A stretch of DNA of 64,000 nucleotides from Lysobacter auxotrophicus (lineage in GTDB: Bacteria; Pseudomonadota; Gammaproteobacteria; Xanthomonadales; Xanthomonadaceae), in the NCBI RefSeq assembly GCF_027924565.1, contig NZ_AP027041.1, forward strand, positions 2,542,001-2,606,000, written 5' to 3'. The position numbers were made by a program, and so were the translations under genes. The number at the start of each line of letters is the position of its first letter. Position 1 is the first letter of the stretch. Of this stretch, positions 17,612-25,799 are shown piece by piece. The notes under the pieces were generated by a model. That model was not told where the DNA came from. It ran no database searches and saw only the letters and a list, made by a program, of their open reading frames with translations.

Positions 17612-17825
17612 GTCATCCCGGCGAAGGCCGGGACCCAGGCCGTCACGCTGTCCGCGCCGTCTCGTCATCAGCGCCACTTCGTCATTCCAGCGAAAGCTGG
17701 AGCCCATTTTTGCGCCGTGCCCGTTCGCAACTATAGCCAGCGCGCGGCGCTGTACCGCAAGGACTGGTCAGCACAACCGCTCCGTTGCCCCTCACCCCAA
17801 CCCCTCTCCCGGTGGGAGAGGGGCT
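17612..17825. repeat. Composite intergenic repeat, inverted, second copy
   Basis: This copy begins with GTCATCCCGGCGAAGGCCGG, continues with CGTCATTCCAGCGAAAGCTGG and ends with CCCTCACCCCAACCCC and the CTCTCCCGGTGGGAGAG stem. Same modular order as at 17366. It lies downstream of the VOC gene at 17905. Confidence 0.7.
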
Positions 17826-17904
17826 AGAAGCAGGCCGCGTTTGCGCAGCCAGCAGCGCTACGCAGCACGCAACATCAGCGCCCGCTCGAAGACGGGCCGA
17901 AGCC

Positions 17905-18333
17905 TCAGAACGTCACCTTCACCGAAGCCGCGCTGCGCTTGTGCTCGCCGTGGTACACCGCTTCGATGTTGTTTCCGTCGGGGTCGAGCACGAAGGCCGC
18001 GTAGTAGCCCGGATGGTACGGCCGCTCGCCCGGCTTGCCGTTGTCGCGGCCCCCGGCAGCGAGCGCCGCCTGGTAGAACGCATCCACCGCCGCGCGATCC
18101 TTCGCCTGGAACGCAAGGTGGTGGCGGCCGGTCAACTCGCCCTGCGCCGCTTCGCTCTGCGCGGTGGAGACGAACAACTCGTCGTACCAGAACGCATCGT
18201 CCATCGTGCCGCCGAGCGGCACACCGAGCACGTCGAACACGGCGTCGTAGAAGCGGCGGCTCGCGGGCAGATCGCGCACCACGAGTTGCAGGTGGTCGAT
18301 CAACCGGCCGCGGTGGAGTTCCTGGGTTTCCAT
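17905..18333 (-). CDS. VOC family protein (glyoxalase/bleomycin-resistance fold)
   Basis: A 142-residue VOC domain protein. The first module is IDHLQLVVRDLPASRRFYDAVF; the second is HHLAFQAKDRAAVDAFYQAA with YAAFVLDPDGNNIEAVYH, where the final Glu is a metal-ligand position. Compared with the VOC protein at 60531 it shows the same HPGYYAAFV.D.DGNNIEAV signature, so the two are probably distant paralogues. The substrate is unknown. Divergent from nothing; it is followed by repeats and its start lies 26 bases after the BON protein's stop, so the two may be cotranscribed. Confidence 0.87.
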   Translation of the reverse strand: METQELHRGRLIDHLQLVVRDLPASRRFYDAVFDVLGVPLGGTMDDAFWYDELFVSTAQSEAAQGELTGRHHLAFQAKDRAAVDAFYQAALAAGGRDNGKPGERPYHPGYYAAFVLDPDGNNIEAVYHGEHKRSAASVKVTF

Positions 18334-18359
18334 GGTCCCGTCCCTGTGGCGTGGTGCGC

Positions 18360-18848
18360 TCAGTGCGGCGCGGAAGACTGCGACAACGACGACTGCGAGG
18401 TCGTGCGCAGCAGGCTTTCCAGATTCTGCACGCCGCGCATCGACGACACCGTGTGCAGAAGGTCATGGAACTCCTCTTCCGCCACGTGGCCCTTCAACTG
18501 CACGCGGCCGTCGCGCACGTGCACTTCGACATCGTGCGGATGCCCGACTAGCCGACCAAGACGCGCGCGGATGCGTTCGTGCAGCAGGTCGTCGTCGATC
18601 GGCTCGGACGCCAGGCTCGCACGCGTGCGTGCGGCCACGCCGCGCAGGCGGTCGGCGGCGCGCTTGGATTTGCCGCGCACGTAGCGCTCGGCGTCGTGGC
18701 GCATCGACACGCTGCGGTCGCGCACGATGGCGCGGCGGCGACGGCCGGTGTTGGGATCCATGAGGTACATCACGAGGGCGCCGGCAGCGAAGGCCAGCGC
18801 GGCGCTGGTCAGCGTGCCCAGGACGGTGCGCGTGGATCGTTCATGCAT
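18360..18848 (-). CDS. BON-domain protein with N-terminal membrane segment
   Basis: A 162-residue protein. Residues about 9-27 are a hydrophobic Ala-rich segment ending at MDPNTGRRRRA, a basic stop-transfer. After a linker rich in Arg comes a BON domain (LLHERIRARLGRLVGHPHDVEVHVRDGRVQLKGHV, then LLHTVSSMRGVQNLESLL). BON domains bind membranes or other envelope parts and occur in osmotic stress proteins such as OsmY. The N-terminal YLMDPNTGRRRRA element recurs in small stress-related membrane proteins. The ATG at 18848 has GAGG 7 bases upstream and is preferred over a GTG at 18857. Confidence 0.85.
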   Translation of the reverse strand: MHERSTRTVLGTLTSAALAFAAGALVMYLMDPNTGRRRRAIVRDRSVSMRHDAERYVRGKSKRAADRLRGVAARTRASLASEPIDDDLLHERIRARLGRLVGHPHDVEVHVRDGRVQLKGHVAEEEFHDLLHTVSSMRGVQNLESLLRTTSQSSLSQSSAPH

Positions 18849-19038
18849 GGTGGTCACCTCGACTCGGTTGGCTCGCGGAGCCCCACCCTGCCAGAACGCA
18901 CCGAAACACAGCGCGAAGAACCACCGACTGCAAGCTTAACGGGGCGATCGCTCCAACCCCGCGGATTTTCGGAGGATTCCGAGAGATCGCACGCAGCGGC
19001 GTTGCTAACGTTCGGCGCCCTCCGCTGCCTTCGCCGCC

Positions 19039-19815
19039 GTGCCGAACCCTTTCCGCTCGCGCGCCGTGTCGCGCCTCTCCGTCGCCGCGTTCGTGTGTCT
19101 CGCGGTTGTCCTTCTCGCCTCATGCGATCGCGCCCATGCACCGCCGAAAGACGCGATCGCGACGACGACGCCCGCACCGGAGCCGTTCGTCGCGCCGCAG
19201 GACGTGTTCGAACGCGACGCGCACGCGATCGTCGGCATCAGTTATCCGCCGGGGCTCGAGCGCTATCCCGCGCTCGCCAAGCTGCTCGTCGCGCACGCGC
19301 AGGCACGTCGCGCCGCACTTGCCGCGGCGCTGGAAACCACGCCGCGCCCGACGGTGCCGTTCGAACTCACGTTGCGGTTCAGCACCGTGGCCGACGCCGC
19401 GCGCATGTTCGTGGTGACGGCCGACGAGGAGCTGTATACCGGCGGCGCGGCGAGCCGCCCGGATCGCACGGTGTTCCTGTGGCTCCCGGCAGAAAACCGC
19501 CTGCTCTCGCCGGATGAGATGATCCCCAATCCCGCCGCATGGGCGCGGTTGCACGACGACATCCGCCAGTTGCAGCGTAACGAATCGGCTTCGCTCGCCG
19601 CGCCCGCCGCCGGACGCGCGATGCAACGCGTGTTCGTGCCGCGCTTCAATTCGAGCGGCCGCATCGCCGGCCTGCGTTTCCGCACGGACGCAGGCGACGA
19701 AGTCGAAGTCGCGGGCAGCGAACTGCGGTCGCTGGTCGCGCCCGCGTATGCGTCGTGGTTCGAGGATGCCCCCATCGCCGCGGGCGAAACGTCAGCGGCG
19801 ACGGCGAAACTCTGA
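19039..19815 (+). CDS. Lipoprotein with RsiV-like DUF3298/DUF4163 domain
   Basis: A 258-residue probable lipoprotein; the signal ends in the lipobox LLASC near residue 29. The mature part shows the DUF4163/DUF3298 arrangement: HAIVGISYPPGLERYP, EELYTGGAASRP, VFLWLPAENRLLSPDEMI. These domains occur in RsiV anti-sigma factors and PdaC-like deacetylases, where they may bind lysozyme or cell-wall ligands. No enzyme motif is visible, so a binding role is more likely. The start is a GTG; no better in-frame ATG precedes the signal peptide. It is convergent with the dienelactone hydrolase gene. Confidence 0.75.
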   Translation: MPNPFRSRAVSRLSVAAFVCLAVVLLASCDRAHAPPKDAIATTTPAPEPFVAPQDVFERDAHAIVGISYPPGLERYPALAKLLVAHAQARRAALAAALETTPRPTVPFELTLRFSTVADAARMFVVTADEELYTGGAASRPDRTVFLWLPAENRLLSPDEMIPNPAAWARLHDDIRQLQRNESASLAAPAAGRAMQRVFVPRFNSSGRIAGLRFRTDAGDEVEVAGSELRSLVAPAYASWFEDAPIAAGETSAATAKL

Positions 19816-19822
19816 AAAGTCG

Positions 19823-19853
19823 ATCGCCGCATCGCGTCATGCGATGCGGCGAT
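19823..19853. terminator. Bidirectional terminator hairpin
   Basis: A perfect 13-base stem, ATCGCCGCATCGC/GCGATGCGGCGAT with loop GTCAT, sits between the convergent lipoprotein (+) and dienelactone hydrolase (-) genes. No long T-run follows on either side, so termination strength is uncertain. Confidence 0.55.
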
Positions 19854-19860
19854 AACTGCC

Positions 19861-20769
19861 TCACGCCGCGGGTTTGCGCAGCGTCTGGTCGAACAGCGCG
19901 AGCGTCTTTTTCCATGCCTCGCGCGCGGCGGCTTGGTCGTAACGCGGCGTGGTGTCGTTGTTGAAACCGTGCTGCGTGCCCGGCGGCTGGAACAGCTCGT
20001 ACTTCACGCCCGCCTCGTCCAACGCGGCCTTGTACGAGGGCCAGCCCGCGTTGACGCGTTCGTCGTTCTCCGCCAGCACGACGAGCATGCGGGCCTTGAT
20101 GTTCGGCACGCCTTCCAGCGGTGCGGGCGCACCGTAGAACGGCGCGGCGGCGTCGAGGTCCGGCAATTGCGTGGCGAGGAAGTTCGCCATCCCGCCGCCG
20201 TAGCAGAAGCCCACCACGCCCAGGCGCCCGTTGCCGCCGTCGATCGTGCGCAGCATCTTCGCGGCGGCGATGAAATCCTGGCGCGTCTTCGCCTGGTCGA
20301 GCTTGGCGAATTCGGCGCGCGCCTTGTCCTCGTCGCCCGGATAGCCGCCGAGCGGGAACAGCGCATCCGGCGCGAAGGCGATGTAGCCCTCCAACGCGAG
20401 GCGACGCGTCACGTCCTCGATATGCGGATTGAGCCCTCGGTTCTCGTGCACGACCAGCACGACGGGCAGCGGGCCGCTCTTCTTCGCCGGACGCACCAGG
20501 TAGCCGCGCGCGGTGCCGTAGCCTTGCGGCGAGGGGAATTCCAGGTATTTGCCGACCAGCCGCTTGTCGTCGGGCTTGACCTGCTGCGCCGCGGCGAAGT
20601 TCGGCGTGAGGGCGGCGAGCAGCCCGGCGGCACCGGCCGCGCCGACCGCGAAACGCGCGGCACCGGTCAGGAACCCGCGGCGATCGATGACGCCGTGCAC
20701 GTACTGGTCGAACAGACGCATTACTTCCGGATCGAAGTCGCTGGCCTTGCGACGTGGCGTGTCGGCCAT
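19861..20769 (-). CDS. Tat-exported dienelactone hydrolase family protein
   Basis: A 302-residue alpha/beta hydrolase. The N-terminus has DRRGFLTGAARFAVGAAGAAG, a twin-arginine signal preceded by about 28 cytosolic residues, and processing is expected near AAAQ. The catalytic Cys is in GFCYGGGMA, the Asp in LAENDERVN and the His in GTQHGFNND; the HENRG motif with its Glu is also kept, as in true dienelactone hydrolases. It would hydrolyse lactones or esters in the periplasm. The ATG at 20769 follows GGAGGTTCCC. No catechol pathway genes are nearby, so the substrate is open. Confidence 0.88.
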   Translation of the reverse strand: MADTPRRKASDFDPEVMRLFDQYVHGVIDRRGFLTGAARFAVGAAGAAGLLAALTPNFAAAQQVKPDDKRLVGKYLEFPSPQGYGTARGYLVRPAKKSGPLPVVLVVHENRGLNPHIEDVTRRLALEGYIAFAPDALFPLGGYPGDEDKARAEFAKLDQAKTRQDFIAAAKMLRTIDGGNGRLGVVGFCYGGGMANFLATQLPDLDAAAPFYGAPAPLEGVPNIKARMLVVLAENDERVNAGWPSYKAALDEAGVKYELFQPPGTQHGFNNDTTPRYDQAAAREAWKKTLALFDQTLRKPAA

Positions 20770-20955
20770 GGGAACCTCCGCGGCAGGGGTCGGAACGTGC
20801 CGGCGAGGATAACGGCGAACGCGTGACGCCGTGCGGATCGTGAGGCGACCGGAGGGATTGGCGCGACGGACCGGGTCGAACAGGGAGCCATCGAAGGCCG
20901 GTGCGTGTCGAAAGCGGCGCCCACTGACCGGGGCGGTACGACAGGCGCACTGTCG

Positions 20956-20995
20956 AAAAAAGACCGCCGCCGATGCCCCACGCACCGGCGGCGGT
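20956..20995 (-). terminator. Intrinsic terminator of the DUF1328 gene
   Basis: Read on the minus strand: a 10-base perfect stem ACCGCCGCCG/CGGCGGCGGT followed by CTTTTTTCG. It starts a few bases after the DUF1328 stop codon. This is a textbook Rho-independent terminator. Confidence 0.85.
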
Positions 20996-21001
20996 GGCGA
21001 C

Positions 21002-21175
21002 TTACGTCACCTTCTTGGCGATGGTCACGCCCAAGATGAAAAGAATGACGGCTATCACCAGGCCCACCCAGAACAGCAGCTTGGCGATGCCCATGGCCGC
21101 ACCGGCGGCGCCGGTGAAACCCAGCGCACCGGCGATCAGGCCGATGACCGCGAAAATGATGGCCCACTTCAACAT
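21002..21175 (-). CDS. DUF1328 small membrane protein
   Basis: A 57-residue protein made of two hydrophobic helices (MLKWAIIFAVIGLIAGALG and AKLLFWVGLVIAVILFILG) separated by a Gly/Ala-rich turn. Length and sequence fit the DUF1328/YtjA family of small stress-associated membrane proteins. It has its own terminator downstream and is preceded by GGAGCTGTTTCC. The function of the family is unknown. Confidence 0.9.
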   Translation of the reverse strand: MLKWAIIFAVIGLIAGALGFTGAAGAAMGIAKLLFWVGLVIAVILFILGVTIAKKVT

Positions 21176-21326
21176 GGAAACAGCTCCGTGCAACTTCGTT
21201 GCGAACGACGGTAGTCGCGACGTTGTCGTTCTGGCGTGAGCGAAGCCGCGTGTTGCGGTGCGGGAAGAAAGCCGGGCAACGCGTTCCAGCGGCAAGCCCG
21301 GATGCGGCGACGTCGCACGGCTTGCG

Positions 21327-22133
21327 TTATCGGCAAGCGCGATATGCGCCGCGATCGAAGTGGAAGTGATCCGCATGGGCACGGTTGTAGTCCGGCCCGA
21401 GCACGACGTCGAAGTAGTCGCACGCACCGTCGTGCACCGCGCGCAGGAAGCGGGCTTCATCCGCATCGCGCTGCGCACCGGAGGCATCGGCGTCCGCGGC
21501 ATCCGGCGTGGTCGGCAACGAACGCCAGTCCGACACGACGCGCACGCGTCGTCCGTCGTCCAGCACGAAGCCCGCGACGTCCAGCGCGTCGGCGGTGGCG
21601 TGCTGGCTGCGACGGCGTCCCTGTTCGCCGTAGAGGTTGCGGCACGCGTACGACCCCAGATGTTCGATCCGCACCACGCGCGATGCGAGGTTCGCCTGCG
21701 CGGCCTGCTGCAGCACGTGGCGTTCCCACATCGCCAGCGACAACGCCGTGCGGCAGCTCAGGGTGAAGTCCGATCCCACCGCCACGCTCGTGCGTTGGAT
21801 GCGCACGGCATTGGCGAAGCCGCAGTGCTCGCCGGTGACGCGGTCGTCCACCGGCGACAGGCGCATGTCGGCCTGCGCGAGCGCCGCCTGGCACGCGACG
21901 CGGTCGGCGACCGCGCGGTCGAGCTTGAAACGCGTGAGCAGGTCCGGGGGCGCGTCGATGCGCAGCGGCGCCCATGGATTCCAGGCCTCCGGCACGCGGA
22001 GGCGGCCCGACCAGAGCGCCCACGCCAAGCCCATCGCGGCGAGGACCGGCACCAGCCAGAGCACGCGCCCGATGATGCTGCGGTGCGGGGCCGGCGAGGG
22101 ATTGGGCGTGGGGTTCGGCGAGGGATTCGACAT
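21327..22133 (-). CDS. Extensin-like C-terminal domain protein, membrane anchored
   Basis: A 268-residue protein. The N-terminus is a short Pro/Asn/Ser-rich repeat (NPSPNPTPNPSPAP), then one membrane helix (about 21-42), then an extensin-like C-terminal domain with paired cysteines: VACQAAL, GEHCGFANAV, LSCRTALSLAMWE, SYACRNLYGE and DYFDVVLGPDYNRAHADHFHFD. The HATADALDVAGF and HADHFHFD His/Asp clusters are those of the D-Ala-D-Ala-peptidase-like (M15-related) fold, so a metal-dependent peptidoglycan activity is possible. Acts in the periplasm. No neighbour explains it. Confidence 0.85.
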   Translation of the reverse strand: MSNPSPNPTPNPSPAPHRSIIGRVLWLVPVLAAMGLAWALWSGRLRVPEAWNPWAPLRIDAPPDLLTRFKLDRAVADRVACQAALAQADMRLSPVDDRVTGEHCGFANAVRIQRTSVAVGSDFTLSCRTALSLAMWERHVLQQAAQANLASRVVRIEHLGSYACRNLYGEQGRRRSQHATADALDVAGFVLDDGRRVRVVSDWRSLPTTPDAADADASGAQRDADEARFLRAVHDGACDYFDVVLGPDYNRAHADHFHFDRGAYRACR

Positions 22134-22191
22134 CGCCCGATTGTCGGCGATGGGGAGTCAATACCGCGGCCAGTCGGCCGATAATGCGCGC

Positions 22192-23232
22192 ATGGAAACC
22201 GCCAATGCCTCCGTGACCGCCCTCCCCTTCGCCCGCATCGCCGACGCGGTGGCCGGCGCGCGCTCGCTGGAGGAGCTGGTACGGCCGCTGCTGGAAGTGC
22301 TGGAAACGCTGACCGGCATGGAATCGACCTACCTCACCTCCGTGGACGCCGACGCCGGCGTGCAGCACGTGCTGTTCGCCCGAAACACGCAGCGCCTGCT
22401 GGTGCCCGAGCAGCTCACCGTGCCGTGGTCGGACACGCTGTGCCAGCGTGCGCTGGACGAAGGTTGCACCTACACCAGCGACGTGCCCTCGCGCTGGGGC
22501 GATTCCGATGCCGCGCGGGCGCTGGGCATCCAGACCTACGTCAGCACGCCGGTGCGGCTGGAGGACGGCTCGCTCTACGGCACGCTGTGCGCCGCCAGTG
22601 CGCGCCCGCTGCCGATGCCCGAGGACGCGCAGCGCGCCCTGCAGATGTTCTCGCGCCTCATCGGCCAGCAGCTGGAGCGCGAACGCCTGGTCGACCGCCT
22701 GCAGGAAGCCAACGCGGCGCTGGCCGCGAGCGCGCTGGTCGATACCGTGACGGGCCTGCCGAACCGTCGTGCGCTGATGGCCGAACTCACGCGCCGCATC
22801 GCGCACTGCCAGCGCCAGCACGAATCGCTGGTGGTGGCCTTCATCGACCTGGACGGCTTCAAGGCCATCAACGACCGCCACGGCCACGAAGCGGGCGACC
22901 GTTTCCTCGCGGCGATCGGGCGCACGCTGCAGGGCGCCCTGCGCGCCGACGACTTCGCCGCGCGCCTGGGCGGGGACGAGTTCGTGGTGGTCGGCACGGT
23001 GGCGCACGTCGAAGGGCCGGACCGCGTCGAAGCCTTCCGCGAGCGGCTGGCCGCGGCGACGCGCCGCACCTTCGACCTGGGCCGCGTGGTGGTGGATTAC
23101 GACGGCGCCAGCGTCGGCGCGGTGGTCGCCGGGGACGACCAGCCGGACCCGGACGCCCTCATCGCCCGTGCCGACGCGGCGATGTATGCGGTCAAGCGCG
23201 CACGCAAGGTGCCGGCGCGCGCGAGCGCCTGA
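22192..23232 (+). CDS. Diguanylate cyclase with N-terminal GAF domain
   Basis: A 346-residue soluble protein. A GAF domain occupies about residues 10-165 and a GGDEF domain about 180-340. The catalytic motif is LGGDEFVVV. The product-inhibition I-site is intact: RADD lies exactly five residues before GGDEF. LVDTVTGLPNRRAL and FIDLDGFKAINDRHGHEAGD are as in active cyclases. It would make cyclic di-GMP from two GTP with feedback inhibition, controlled by whatever the GAF domain binds. It stands alone, divergent from the extensin-like gene. Confidence 0.92.
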   Translation: METANASVTALPFARIADAVAGARSLEELVRPLLEVLETLTGMESTYLTSVDADAGVQHVLFARNTQRLLVPEQLTVPWSDTLCQRALDEGCTYTSDVPSRWGDSDAARALGIQTYVSTPVRLEDGSLYGTLCAASARPLPMPEDAQRALQMFSRLIGQQLERERLVDRLQEANAALAASALVDTVTGLPNRRALMAELTRRIAHCQRQHESLVVAFIDLDGFKAINDRHGHEAGDRFLAAIGRTLQGALRADDFAARLGGDEFVVVGTVAHVEGPDRVEAFRERLAAATRRTFDLGRVVVDYDGASVGAVVAGDDQPDPDALIARADAAMYAVKRARKVPARASA

Positions 23233-23297
23233 CCGGCGGCGGCCCGCGTCACGCGAAACCCGTATCGTATGGACACCCGTCCGTACTGGAGCGCGTC

Positions 23298-23846
23298 ATG
23301 AAACAAGTGTTGAAGCAGGCCGTCGCCGGCCTCGTCGTCACCGTCGCGCTGGCCGCGCCCGCCGTTGCCGCGCTGAAGGCCGGCGCGAAGGCGCCCGACT
23401 TCAGCGCGCCGGCGTACCTCGCCGGCGAGCCGTTCACGTTCAAGCTGTCCGATGCGCTGAAGAAGGGCCCGGTCGTGGTGTATTTCTTCCCGGCTGCCTT
23501 CACCCCGGGCTGCAACCTGGAGGCGCACCTGTTCTCCGAGGCCATCGACAAGTTCAAGGCCGAAAAGGCCACGGTGATCGGCATCACCGCCGGCAACACC
23601 GACCAGCTCGCGGCGTTCTCCAAGTCCACCGAACATTGCGGCGGCAAGTTCCCCGTCGCCGCCGACACCGGCGCGAAGATCGCCACGAAGTACGACGCGA
23701 TCCTCGCCAAGAAGCCGGAGTGGTCGGATCGCACCTCGTATGTGATCGCACCGGACGGCACGATCTCGCACGTCTATTCGGACCTCAATCCGCAGAAGCA
23801 CGTGAAGGAGACGCTGGACGCGGTGGCGGCGCTGGAGAAGAAGTAA
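23298..23846 (+). CDS. Exported peroxiredoxin (AhpC/TSA, BCP-like)
   Basis: A 182-residue peroxiredoxin with an N-terminal Sec-type signal (QAVAGLVVTVALAAPAVAA), unusual for the BCP-like type, which is normally cytosolic. The peroxidatic cysteine is C72 in FFPAAFTPGCNLEA, where T-x-x-C is conserved. A second cysteine, C114 in STEHCGGKFP, could resolve the disulfide. It would reduce hydroperoxides in the periplasm. ATG at 23298, preceded by CTGGAGCGCGTC. Starts 65 bases after the cyclase gene; cotranscription is possible. Confidence 0.88.
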   Translation: MKQVLKQAVAGLVVTVALAAPAVAALKAGAKAPDFSAPAYLAGEPFTFKLSDALKKGPVVVYFFPAAFTPGCNLEAHLFSEAIDKFKAEKATVIGITAGNTDQLAAFSKSTEHCGGKFPVAADTGAKIATKYDAILAKKPEWSDRTSYVIAPDGTISHVYSDLNPQKHVKETLDAVAALEKK

Positions 23847-23887
23847 GCGGGTTGGTACTGCACTCGTCATCGACGTCGAGCCGTCAT

Positions 23888-24306
23888 AAGCCCCTCTCCC
23901 TCCGGGAGAGGGGTTGGGGTGAGGGGTAACGAAGCGGAGGCGCTGAGCGGCCACGGCGGTACAGCGCTGCGCGTTTGCTTCAAGGAACACGCCCCGCGCA
24001 AAGCAACATGGGTTCCAGCTTTCGCTGGAATGACGAAGAGCGATGCCTGCGTTTGAGCCCCTCCCCCACCGGGAGAGGGGTTGGGGTGAGGGGTAACGAA
24101 GCGGATGCGCTGAACGGCCGCGGCGGTACAGCGCTGCGCGTCTGCTCCAAGACACACGCCCCGCGCAAAGCAACATGGGCTCCAGCTTTCGCTGGAATGA
24201 CGAAGAGCGATGCTTGCGTCTTGAGCCCCTCTCCCACCGGGAGAGGGGTTGGGGGGAGGGGTAACGAGCGGGTGCGTTGAACGGTCTGGGCGGTACAGCG
24301 CTACGC
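23888..24306. repeat. Three tandem composite repeats, ~168-base period
   Basis: Units start at 23888, 24055 and 24223, giving periods of 167 and 168 bases; the third is cut short by the end of the next gene. Each has the CTCTCCC...GGGAGAG hairpin, GGGGTTGGGGTGAGGGGTAACG, a GGCGGTACAGCGCTGCGC palindrome, then CGCCCCGCGCAAAGCAACATGGG and the TTCCAGCTTTCGCTGGAATGACG stem. The copies are nearly identical, which suggests recent duplication. No gene is visible between 23847 and 24306. Confidence 0.85.
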
Positions 24307-25011
24307 CTACCGCCCACCCTCCTCCGCCTCATCCGTAAGCCCCGCACCCAGCCCCATCCCGAGCCCGCCCGCGGCGAGCCCGCCGCCCATTCCGCCACCG
24401 CCCATCCCGCCGCCGCGGCCGCCCTGCTTTCCTTCCTCGCGACCGCCCTCGCCCTTTCCCTTCGACGACGACGACGGCCGACTAGGTCCCTGTTTCGGCA
24501 GGTCGAGGTTCGCCGGCACCGGCTCCAGGTCGAGCACGCCGCGGATGAAGTCGCGCAGCGACACGACCAGCTCCGCCGTGTGCACCGGCCGGCCCGCGAC
24601 CAGTTCCGACGCCGCGCGCGCCGCCAGCCGCACCTGTTCGTCGGTGCCCAGCAGCAGGATGTCCGACAGCGCCGCCTCCACCGCATCGCGGATGCGGCGC
24701 GAGCGGTCCGAACTCGGCCACGCGAGCTCCGCATTGCCCGGTTCCACGCCGGCCGTGCCGCCACGCCGCTGCACGTCGCGCAGGTGCGTGGGATCGACCG
24801 AAAGATCGCCCGTGAACGAGCCGCCGAGCGTCTTGTACGCGGCGATCAACGTGCGCAGGCGTTCGTTGATCTGGCGGTTCTCGCGCTCGCGCCGCGCCTG
24901 CACGATCTGCATGAACATCAGGCGGATGCCCACGCCGATCAGCGTGATCACCGCCAGTCCGACCAGCGTCGACAGCACCGCCTGCCACGAGCTGAAATCC
25001 AGGTTGCGCAT
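24307..25011 (-). CDS. Single-helix membrane protein with Gly-rich tail, hypothetical
   Basis: A 234-residue protein of unknown function. One membrane helix lies near the N-terminus (VLSTLVGLAVITLIGVGIRL). A helical, charged region follows (QARRERENRQINERLRTLI, then RIRDAVEAALSDILLLGTDEQV), giving about 120 residues with the look of a conserved cytoplasmic domain. The C-terminus is a low-complexity charged linker (SSSSKGKGEGGREEGKQ) and a Gly/Met-rich tail. Homologous layouts occur in uncharacterised bacterial proteins. The stop codon directly abuts the tandem repeat block, so the 3' end may have been shaped by repeat insertion. Confidence 0.75.
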   Translation of the reverse strand: MRNLDFSSWQAVLSTLVGLAVITLIGVGIRLMFMQIVQARRERENRQINERLRTLIAAYKTLGGSFTGDLSVDPTHLRDVQRRGGTAGVEPGNAELAWPSSDRSRRIRDAVEAALSDILLLGTDEQVRLAARAASELVAGRPVHTAELVVSLRDFIRGVLDLEPVPANLDLPKQGPSRPSSSSKGKGEGGREEGKQGGRGGGMGGGGMGGGLAAGGLGMGLGAGLTDEAEEGGR

Positions 25012-25142
25012 GCCGCCTCCTTCGCCGATGCAGGCAACCTAGCGCATCGTCCGCGGGCGCGCCGTGGACGGCCGGGCCCGCCTCACGCCGTCCTAATGCA
25101 CCGGCCACCACAGTGGCGCCACCTTCCGGTCGGGGACGCACC

Positions 25143-25775
25143 ATGAGAACGCTCGCCTTCGCGCTCGTCTGCGGCACGCTGCTCGCCCTCCTCGCGCCGT
25201 CCGCGCCCGCGCAATCGCGCAAGCAGCCCACGGCGCAGGTCGAAGTATCCAAAGGCGCGAGCACGCTCCCCGGATCGACCTACGCCTGGGTGCCGATGCC
25301 CGCGCGACTGCAGGCCGAACTCGACAAGCGCGCGCAGGATCCCGCCTTCCGCACGCGCCTCCAGGCGTCGCTCGACAAGGCGCTGCAGGCCAAGGGCTAT
25401 CGCCGCATCGACGATGTGCGCAAGGCCGACCTGGCCGTCGCCTACCGTGTCGGCGTGCAGGACGTGCAGCAGACCAGCGTCACCGAGCGCATGCAGCAGG
25501 GCGGCGTGGTGCGCGAAAGCGCCATGGAATGCGGCCCGTACGGCTGCTCGCAGATCCTGTCGAAGGGCGCCGAGGGCGTGCCGACGTTCAAGGTGCACAC
25601 CGTCGATACGGTCGAGGGTGGCCTGCAGGTCGAAGTGATCCAGCCCGCCGACATCCGCGTGCTGTGGCGCGCGCTCTACCGCGGTTCGATCAAGGCGAAG
25701 GACTCGGGCAAGTTGAACCTCGACGCCGTCGCCACGCAGACGCTCGCGTCGCTGCCGCGCGCACCGGCGAAGTAA
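25143..25775 (+). CDS. Exported DUF4136-domain protein
   Basis: A 210-residue protein with a cleavable signal (LAFALVCGTLLALLAPSAPAQS). The mature part fits DUF4136: STYAWVPMPARLQAEL, LQASLDKALQAKGYRRI, KADLAVAYRVGVQDV, VLWRALYRGSI and the closing LDAVATQTLASLP. Members are periplasmic or outer-membrane-anchored proteins of unknown role. There is no lipobox here; the region before the cleavage is APSAPAQ. ATG at 25143 after GGGGACGCACC. Convergent with the next gene. Confidence 0.82.
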   Translation: MRTLAFALVCGTLLALLAPSAPAQSRKQPTAQVEVSKGASTLPGSTYAWVPMPARLQAELDKRAQDPAFRTRLQASLDKALQAKGYRRIDDVRKADLAVAYRVGVQDVQQTSVTERMQQGGVVRESAMECGPYGCSQILSKGAEGVPTFKVHTVDTVEGGLQVEVIQPADIRVLWRALYRGSIKAKDSGKLNLDAVATQTLASLPRAPAK

Positions 25776-25799
25776 CGTCGACGGAACGCGGACGACGCA

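Noticed and set aside
13461-24306. CRISPR array
   Set aside because: The repeats are long modules (about 170-260 bases) with several internal hairpins, few copies and no uniform spacers, and no cas genes are present.
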